A stretch of 37,459 bases of DNA. Source: Pseudomonadota bacterium (GTDB lineage: Bacteria; Pseudomonadota; Alphaproteobacteria; Azospirillales; Azospirillaceae). Made by a program: the position numbers and the translations under genes. The stretch covers positions 1 to 37,459 of the forward strand of contig JAEYPE010000048.1 in the NCBI GenBank assembly GCA_023411035.1, in the 5' to 3' direction. The notes under the pieces were generated by a model. The model had not been told where the DNA came from and made no database searches. It saw only the letters and a program-made list of their open reading frames with translations. Shown here piece after piece: positions 30,030 through 37,459 of the stretch. Numbering within the stretch: position 1 is the stretch's first letter; each line of letters opens with the position of its first letter.

Positions 30030-30905
30030 ATGCCGAAGCCGGCGCCCCCGCGCGGCCGTCCGCCCGTCTCCTCCCCTGCCCGCCCCTCCCGCTCCGGCAC
30101 CTCCTATTCCGGCCCGGCCCGCGCCGGCAGGGAGCCGCGCCGGGAGGAGCCACGCGAGGAGCCGGGAAAACTCTTCCGCGTCGCCGGCCTGTCCGCCGTT
30201 TCCGCCCTGTTCGCCCATGACGCGGCGCGCGTGGAGCGGCTGTTCTTCGAGGAGCGGCTGAAGGTCAGGACCGGCGATTTCTGCAAAGCCATGGCCGCGG
30301 CGCGCAAGCCCTACCGCATGGTGGAGGCGGAGGAACTGGCGAAGGTCGCCGGGACGGTTCTGCACGGCGGCGTGGTCGCGCTGATCGCGCCGCGGCCCGT
30401 CCCAGCCTTCGATACGGAAGCGGCGAAACGCTGGGCGGCGGACGGGCAGCCGCTGCTGATCCTGGACGGGGTCGGCAACCCGCACAATCTGGGCGCCATC
30501 CTGCGCACCGCCGCCTTCTTCGGTCTGCGGCGCGTGGTGGTGTCGGACCACCCCGGACAGGCCCTGCCGTCGGAAGCCGCCTATCGCGTGGCCGAGGGCG
30601 GGTTCGAGTGGGTGGAACTGTACCGGGCGGCCGGTTTGCCGGCGGCGCTGAAGCGGCTGCGCGGTTCCTACCGGGTGGCCGGGACGGCGCTGGGCCAGGG
30701 CCGGGCGGTGACCGACCCCGCGGCCCTCGCCGGAGGGCACCGGCCCGCCGCCATCGTTCTGGGCAACGAGGAGGACGGGCTTCCCCCCGCCACCCTCGCC
30801 GCCTGCGAGGACATCCTGACCCTTCCAGGCACGGGCCGCATCCAGTCGCTGAACGTCGCGGCGACCGCGGCCGTTCTCATCCACGCCCTGGCGAAGCCGG
30901 CCTGA
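30030..30905 (+). CDS. SpoU/TrmH-family RNA 2'-O-methyltransferase
   Basis: A 291-residue SPOUT methyltransferase. Residues 1-45 are Pro/Ser-rich and low in complexity. An N-terminal substrate domain (FRVAGLSAVSALFAHDAARVERLF) is followed by the catalytic trefoil knot with motif 1 LDGVGNPHNLGAILRTAAFFG, motif 2 IVLGNEEDGLPPA and motif 3 LPGTGRIQSLNVAATAAVLIH. It methylates ribose in tRNA or rRNA; the position is not evident. The start ATG 30030 is preferred to TTG 29958. The gene converges on the sigma 1.1-like gene 9 bp away. Confidence 0.92.
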   Translation: MPKPAPPRGRPPVSSPARPSRSGTSYSGPARAGREPRREEPREEPGKLFRVAGLSAVSALFAHDAARVERLFFEERLKVRTGDFCKAMAAARKPYRMVEAEELAKVAGTVLHGGVVALIAPRPVPAFDTEAAKRWAADGQPLLILDGVGNPHNLGAILRTAAFFGLRRVVVSDHPGQALPSEAAYRVAEGGFEWVELYRAAGLPAALKRLRGSYRVAGTALGQGRAVTDPAALAGGHRPAAIVLGNEEDGLPPATLAACEDILTLPGTGRIQSLNVAATAAVLIHALAKPA

Positions 30906-30914
30906 CAGGCGGTT

Positions 30915-31364
30915 TCACCGGCTCAAAACCAAGATCAGCACCAGCGCCACCACGATGAGGGTGACGACGGGCAGCATGTCCACCCCGCCGCGATCCCAGG
31001 TCGGCGCGCGGCGCGAGCCGTGATGCCCGCCGTGGGCGTGCCCCAGCCCCTCGTCGGCCCAGCCATGTTCGGACGGGCGGGCGCCGGGGGCGGAAACGGC
31101 GGGGGCCGCCGGGCTGGCGAGGTCCACCACGCCCGCCCCGCGCTGGTAGTCGGTCCCGCCGCCGCTCCGCGGGCGCTTCAGACGCGCATCGCTCAGTTCC
31201 ACGTCGATGCCCGCGGTTTCCAGCTGCTCCACCAGATCGGCGACCTCCTCCGGGGTCATCGTCTCCACGGGAACGTCCTGCCCCAACTGCTCGATGCTGA
31301 GCCGGTTGCCGTTCTGCCGCCCCCTGTCCGTCAGGCGCTGGAGGGTGGCGTCGTCGATCGTCAT
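30915..31364 (-). CDS. Tail-anchored protein with sigma-70 region 1.1-like domain
   Basis: A 149-residue protein. Residues 1-58 (LQRLTDRGRQNGNRLSIEQLGQDVPV then MTPEEVADLVEQLETAGIDVEL) resemble the N-terminal region 1.1 of primary sigma factors. That region normally blocks DNA binding by free sigma-70. A Pro/Ala/His-rich linker (HAHGGHHGS) follows, and a single C-terminal hydrophobic helix (VVTLIVVALVLILVL) would anchor it in the membrane. No other sigma domain is present. The start is ATG 31364. Function unknown; an RNA-polymerase-contacting or anti-sigma-like role is only a guess. Confidence 0.8.
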   Translation of the reverse strand: MTIDDATLQRLTDRGRQNGNRLSIEQLGQDVPVETMTPEEVADLVEQLETAGIDVELSDARLKRPRSGGGTDYQRGAGVVDLASPAAPAVSAPGARPSEHGWADEGLGHAHGGHHGSRRAPTWDRGGVDMLPVVTLIVVALVLILVLSR

Positions 31365-31515
31365 GGTTCGTCTCCCCGCGGTTCCGCCTTGGACTGAACA
31401 TTCCGGAAAGTAAACACGCGGGACCGGAGAAGGCTCCCGCAACGGGCGCCGACTTGCCGGCACGGCGATGCGACCCGACATACTCCCCAGATCCCACGCC
31501 ATCGGAGAGGCCGAG

Positions 31516-32157
<642 letters not shown>

Positions 32158-32181
32158 CGATGTGTTGAATGCAGGCCCCTG

Positions 32182-32219
32182 CGCCGCCTTGACGCACCCC
32201 CTGCGGCGGCAAGGCGGCG
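32182..32219. repeat. 10-bp inverted repeat after msrA
   Basis: CGCCGCCTTG (32182-32191) and CAAGGCGGCG (32210-32219) are perfect arms with an 18-nt loop, 25 bp past the msrA stop. No T-run follows. A direct AGGCGGCGTC repeat (about 32212-32231) overlaps the right arm. Confidence 0.45.
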
Positions 32220-32386
32220 TCAGGCGGCGTCACTGCGGCATCCGGGCGACAGGGTTAAGCCGGCTTGAACGGGGCGGTCCCTTGCGGTTGCGCCTGCCCG
32301 TCCCTTCCGGGTATGGTTCCGGCGGTCCATGAAAGCTCCAGGGGGTAGCCCCGCGGGGCGCCGCCCGAGAATTCCGCGCCCAATCC

Positions 32387-33135
32387 ATGATCAAGGAAAG
32401 TACCGAGCTGGCGACGCCGCACCTGAGCGGCCTGCTTGACTTCTGGCTCACCAAATGCATCGACGGCAAGCCGCCGGTGTCCAGCACCATCGCACCGGCC
32501 GACCTGCGGCCGTGGAAAGACAATATTGTGATTTTCGAGGTCATCGGCGACGACGACTTCGTTTATTCCTATTACGGCCAGTCGCTTGCCGACGCCTTCG
32601 GGCATTCGCGCCTGGGCGCCACGCTGGACGATCTGCCGGAGGAGCAGCGGGCCATCCTGCGGCCCGAATACGCCTCGCTCGTGCGCGAACGGCTGCCGGT
32701 CGCCCGCGTCTACACCGCCGATTTCGGCGGCGTCATGCGGACCTGGGAACGGCTGGCCCTGCCGATGTCCAGCGACGGCCTGTCGATCGACAAGCTGCTG
32801 GTCGCCGCCTACGAACTGCCGCCGGACGAACCGCCCTGCGCCCTCTGCGCCCCTGGCACTTCCGAAGATGAGGCGGAGGACGAGGCGGACAGTCCCGGCG
32901 AAGCCGAACCGGACGCGGACGACTGGACGGACATTGAAGCCGTGGCCCTTGCCGAAGATGACATCGACGATGCCATCGATGACGGCATCGATGGTGACGG
33001 CGCCGACTCCGGCGACGATGCGGACGAGACCCCGGAAACCGCCTCCGAAGCCGCATCCGAAACCGGCGGCGACACCCCCGACGAGGCCGAATCCGGCACG
33101 TCCTTCTCCACCGACCAGAAACCGGGAGCCCCGGC

Positions 33136-33139
<4 letters not shown>
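32387..33139 (+). CDS. PAS_5 family protein with acidic tail
   Basis: A 250-residue protein. Residues 1-150 match the PAS_5 style of Azospirillum relatives (LLDFWLTKCIDGKPPVSSTIAPADLRPWKDNIVIFEVIGDDDFVYSYYGQSL). The rest is an acidic, disordered tail (runs of Asp/Glu with DDIDDAIDDGID). The stop overlaps the FtsK-like start (ATGA), so translation is coupled. Acidic tails can mimic DNA or bind basic partners; a role with the translocase is an inference from coupling only. Confidence 0.82.
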
Positions 33140-35187
<2,048 letters not shown>

Positions 35188-35216
35188 CAACAGAAGGCAG
35201 GGCAGGAGGCAGGGCG

Positions 35217-35708
35217 ATGAAAGCGCATTTCGAGCAGTTCGCGCGGTACAACCAGTGGGCCAACCGCCGCCTCTACGCGGTGGCGGCCCAATTGACGGAC
35301 GCGCAGTACCGCGAGGATCGGGGCGCTTTCTTCCGCTCGGTGCGGGGCACGCTGAACCATCTTCTGGTGGCCGACCGCGTGTGGCTCCACCGCATCGAGG
35401 GGACCGGGCCGGTGCCCTCCGCCCTGGACGAAATCCTGTATGACGGCTTCCACGACCTGCGCGCCGCCCGCGAGGCGGAGGACGAGCGCATCATCCGCGT
35501 CGTCGCGGAGCAGGAGGAGCCCCGTTTCGGCGCGGACCTCCACTATCGCTCCATGAACGGGCAGGCGTTCGCCATGCCGTTCGCGGCGGTCCTGTCCCAT
35601 CTGTTCAACCACCAGACCCACCACCGCGGGCAGGCGCACACGCTGCTGAGCCAGTTCGGGCTGGCCGCGCCCAGCATCGACCTCCTTTATTTCCTGCAAG
35701 GAAAGTGA
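35217..35708 (+). CDS. DinB family protein
   Basis: A 163-residue four-helix-bundle protein. The metal-binding triad is H48 (TLNHLLVAD) plus H132 and H136 (HLFNHQTHHRGQ), as in DinB/YfiT-like thiol transferases. AGGAGG precedes the ATG. It lies 29 bp after the translocase gene in the same direction and may share its transcript. The substrate is unknown; many family members use bacillithiol or mycothiol, which this organism should lack. Confidence 0.92.
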   Translation: MKAHFEQFARYNQWANRRLYAVAAQLTDAQYREDRGAFFRSVRGTLNHLLVADRVWLHRIEGTGPVPSALDEILYDGFHDLRAAREAEDERIIRVVAEQEEPRFGADLHYRSMNGQAFAMPFAAVLSHLFNHQTHHRGQAHTLLSQFGLAAPSIDLLYFLQGK

Positions 35709-35721
35709 AGGCCCCGGCGCT

Positions 35722-36456
35722 TCAGATCCGCGACGGCGACAGGCGGAACTCCACCAGACGGCTGGCCCCGGCAAGCCGGTCGACCAGCACCATCGGGTCC
35801 ATGGCCCCGCTGGCCTGAAGCGTGAGCTGGTATTCCAGATGCCCGCTGCCGTTGCGCAGATGGAAGGCCCAGGACACGATGTCATAGCCTTCCTCCCGCG
35901 CCTTGGCGCGGATCTCGTCCGCCGGCGGCGCCCGGTCGCGCTCGAACACCAGCATCACCTGCACCACCGTATGGTGGGGCAGCGCCGCCTCCAGCCGCCG
36001 GAAGCCGCTCATCACCAGGATGACCAGAGCGGCGGCCCCGATGGCCGCGGCGTAGAAGCCCAGCCCGACGATCACCCCGACCGCCGCCGCCGTCCAGATC
36101 GACGCCGCCGTTGACAGCCCGCGGATGGAAAAGCCTTCCCGCATGATGACCCCGGCGCCGAGGAAGCCGATGCCGGTCACGATGCCCTGGACCACCCGCG
36201 TCGGATCGCCGCCCCCACCGGTGCCGCCGCCCCCGCCGAGACCGCCATACCACAGACCAGGATAGGCGTTGACGACGGTCAGCGCCGTCGAGGCGAGGCA
36301 GACCATCGCATAGGTCCGCATCCCCGCCGCCCGCCCGTGGAAGCTGCGCTCGTAGCCCATCAGGATGCCGAGCGCGACCGCCCCGGCCAAGTGAAGAAAG
36401 ATGATGCCGTTGGCGATCAGCGCGGCGTGCGACCAATAGGCTGACAGGTTCTGCAT
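35722..36456 (-). CDS. MgtC/SapB family membrane protein
   Basis: A 244-residue protein with an N-terminal MgtC domain (LAGAVALGILMGYERSFHGRAAGMRTYAMVCLASTALTV, then GIGFLGAGVIMREG and GLSTAASIWTAAAVGV) and a cytoplasmic ACT-like C-domain. A glycine-rich loop (GGLGGGGGTGGGGDP) interrupts the second hydrophobic region and is unusual. MgtC proteins affect membrane potential and ATP synthase; the magnesium link is indirect. Start 36456 has GGGGAGGGG just upstream; a longer frame to 37005 is a shadow. Confidence 0.93.
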   Translation of the reverse strand: MQNLSAYWSHAALIANGIIFLHLAGAVALGILMGYERSFHGRAAGMRTYAMVCLASTALTVVNAYPGLWYGGLGGGGGTGGGGDPTRVVQGIVTGIGFLGAGVIMREGFSIRGLSTAASIWTAAAVGVIVGLGFYAAAIGAAALVILVMSGFRRLEAALPHHTVVQVMLVFERDRAPPADEIRAKAREEGYDIVSWAFHLRNGSGHLEYQLTLQASGAMDPMVLVDRLAGASRLVEFRLSPSRI

Positions 36457-36536
36457 CCCCTCCCCCGAACGGTCGATCCCTGAAGAAACAGCGTAGCGCC
36501 GATTGGTTGGGAAAGGATAGGCTAAGCCGAGGCCGC

Positions 36537-36938
36537 CTATCCCAGCAATTCCAGCGCCCAGCGGGCGAACAACGCCACCAGCAGCCCCTCCGCCACGGCC
36601 AGCATCAGCCGCAGCATCAGGCTCACGAGATCGGTGAAACGGTCGCGGCGGGGAAACACCTCGGCCAGCATTCCGGCGACGGCGCGGCGCAGATTCAGGC
36701 TGACCAGCCCGATCACCAGCGCCACGGCGGCGGTGCCCACCACATAGTAAAGCGCACCCTTCCAGCCGGCGAAGGATTGCGGATTGTCCAGATAGAAGAG
36801 CGTGCCGACCACGATCCACACGGCGGACGGCCAGACGCCCACCATGTCGGCGCCGCTGGCCGGCTTCGCTCCGCCGGGCGCCGGTGTCGGCGCTTCGGGA
36901 GGCGGTCCTCCCGGCGGGGACTGCGCGCTCCAGGGCAC
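36537..36938 (-). CDS. Small hypothetical membrane protein
   Basis: A 133-residue protein, GTG start at 36938. The first 30 residues are Pro/Ala-rich. Three hydrophobic segments follow (VWIVVGTLFYL, ALYYVVGTAAVALVIGLVSL, and LMLAVAEGLLVALFARWALELLG). It begins 11 bp after the PAS_5 gene stop and is probably in its operon. I do not recognise a family. Confidence 0.65.
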   Translation of the reverse strand: MPWSAQSPPGGPPPEAPTPAPGGAKPASGADMVGVWPSAVWIVVGTLFYLDNPQSFAGWKGALYYVVGTAAVALVIGLVSLNLRRAVAGMLAEVFPRRDRFTDLVSLMLRLMLAVAEGLLVALFARWALELLG

Positions 36939-36949
36939 CGCCGCCCCCG

Positions 36950-37453
36950 TCAGCCCCCCGGCACGTGCCGGTAAGCCAGCACGCAGGCCGGGCGGCCGTC
37001 TTCATCGGCCAGCGGCAGCAGAAGTTCGACGAAACGCGCCCCCGGCAGCATCGGGTCGTCGCGCACCAGCAGAGCGCGCGGCTCGCCCGCCTCCAAGCAG
37101 GCGCGCAGGTCGGCGATGAAGCGCTCCGCCGCTTCGGCGGGGTGACAGTCGCCGACCAGCCGCGGCACCGCCCGCTGCGGACCCATCCGGCGCTGCACCG
37201 CCCGCCCGCAGGCGCGGTAGAGGAAATCCTCGCCGCCGCGCACCGGCTCCATCAGGCACAGGCGCGACACGCATTCGCGGATCTGGGCGGTGTCGATGTC
37301 GCGCGCCTCCGGCATCGGGCGCCCGCGGCGGACGCGCCGCCAATGGACGTAGAGCAGGCTGGCGATCTGCGGGATCTTGTCGAGGTCCAACGGCTCCGCC
37401 CGGCAGACCGGCGGCGCGGGCGGCGGCGGCGGAACGGCGGAGGCCGGGGCCAC
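36950..37453 (-). CDS. PAS_5 family protein, possibly 5'-partial
   Basis: A 167-residue frame (or longer) with a PAS_5-type core: IPQIASLLYVHWRRVRRGRPMPEARDIDTAQIRE, then FLYRACGRAVQRRMG and VELLLPLADEDGRPACVLAYRHVPG. The GTG at 37453 is a possible start, but the frame stays open to the last base of the window, so the N-terminus may lie outside. A Pro-rich stretch near 37400 precedes the PAS core. It is the second PAS_5 protein in the window. Confidence 0.8.
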   Translation of the reverse strand: MAPASAVPPPPPAPPVCRAEPLDLDKIPQIASLLYVHWRRVRRGRPMPEARDIDTAQIRECVSRLCLMEPVRGGEDFLYRACGRAVQRRMGPQRAVPRLVGDCHPAEAAERFIADLRACLEAGEPRALLVRDDPMLPGARFVELLLPLADEDGRPACVLAYRHVPGG

Positions 37454-37459
37454 GGCTGC

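Overview
The window is GC-rich chromosomal DNA from an alphaproteobacterium, most probably Azospirillum or a close relative in the Rhodospirillales. The evidence is the base composition, a Coq7-type ubiquinone hydroxylase, PAS_5 proteins, and the set of PQQ-alcohol-dehydrogenase accessory genes. This genus call is made from gene content and remembered protein style, not from a database search.

Layout. (1) 1-7110, mostly housekeeping: an orphan CheY-like receiver, a NUDIX hydrolase, a cytosolic hybrid histidine kinase, glutamyl-Q tRNA(Asp) synthetase with a small upstream protein, an HNH nuclease, a DUF1289 mini-protein, coq7-dsbB, and tRNA-Leu(CAA). (2) 7276-29234, a large block for periplasmic alcohol oxidation. 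Its core is a PQQ-dependent alcohol dehydrogenase (12587-14338) that carries the D-x-D active-site signature of lanthanide-dependent enzymes. Around it are a CxxxCW protein, a NitT/TauT-type ABC transporter, a LuxR-type response regulator, a metallo-beta-lactamase-fold hydrolase, a fused SoxYZ-like carrier, an MxaJ/XoxJ-like binding protein and cytochrome c-550 PedF. A divergent four-gene operon (binding protein, YVTN beta-propeller, ATPase, permease) matches the family set of the PedA1A2BC/Lut lanthanide-uptake systems. A PAS-rich hybrid kinase with a FIST-domain partner, an aldehyde dehydrogenase with DUF779, a ModE-like regulator and two more small c-type cytochromes complete the block. (3) 29354-37459: DedA-family membrane protein, SpoU/TrmH methyltransferase, a membrane-anchored protein with a sigma-70 region 1.1-like domain, MsrA, a PAS_5 protein translationally coupled to an FtsK-type translocase that lacks membrane segments, DinB, MgtC/SapB, a small membrane protein and a second PAS_5 protein that may run off the right edge.

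How it works together (inference). Alcohol is oxidised in the periplasm by the PQQ/lanthanide enzyme. Electrons pass to PedF-like cytochromes c. The aldehyde is finished by the NAD-dependent dehydrogenase in the cytoplasm. The metal or metal-chelate is imported by the 18033-21810 transporter. The kinase and response-regulator genes inside the block are the likely control circuit.

The least explained items are: a 24-residue hydrophobic ORF with a near-perfect ribosome-binding site and a strong hairpin (8463-8600); a hairpin abutting the start codon of the LuxR regulator; paired ACTTTGGTA sites in the divergent promoter at 17803-18032; the standalone sigma 1.1-like protein; and the soluble FtsK paralogue.
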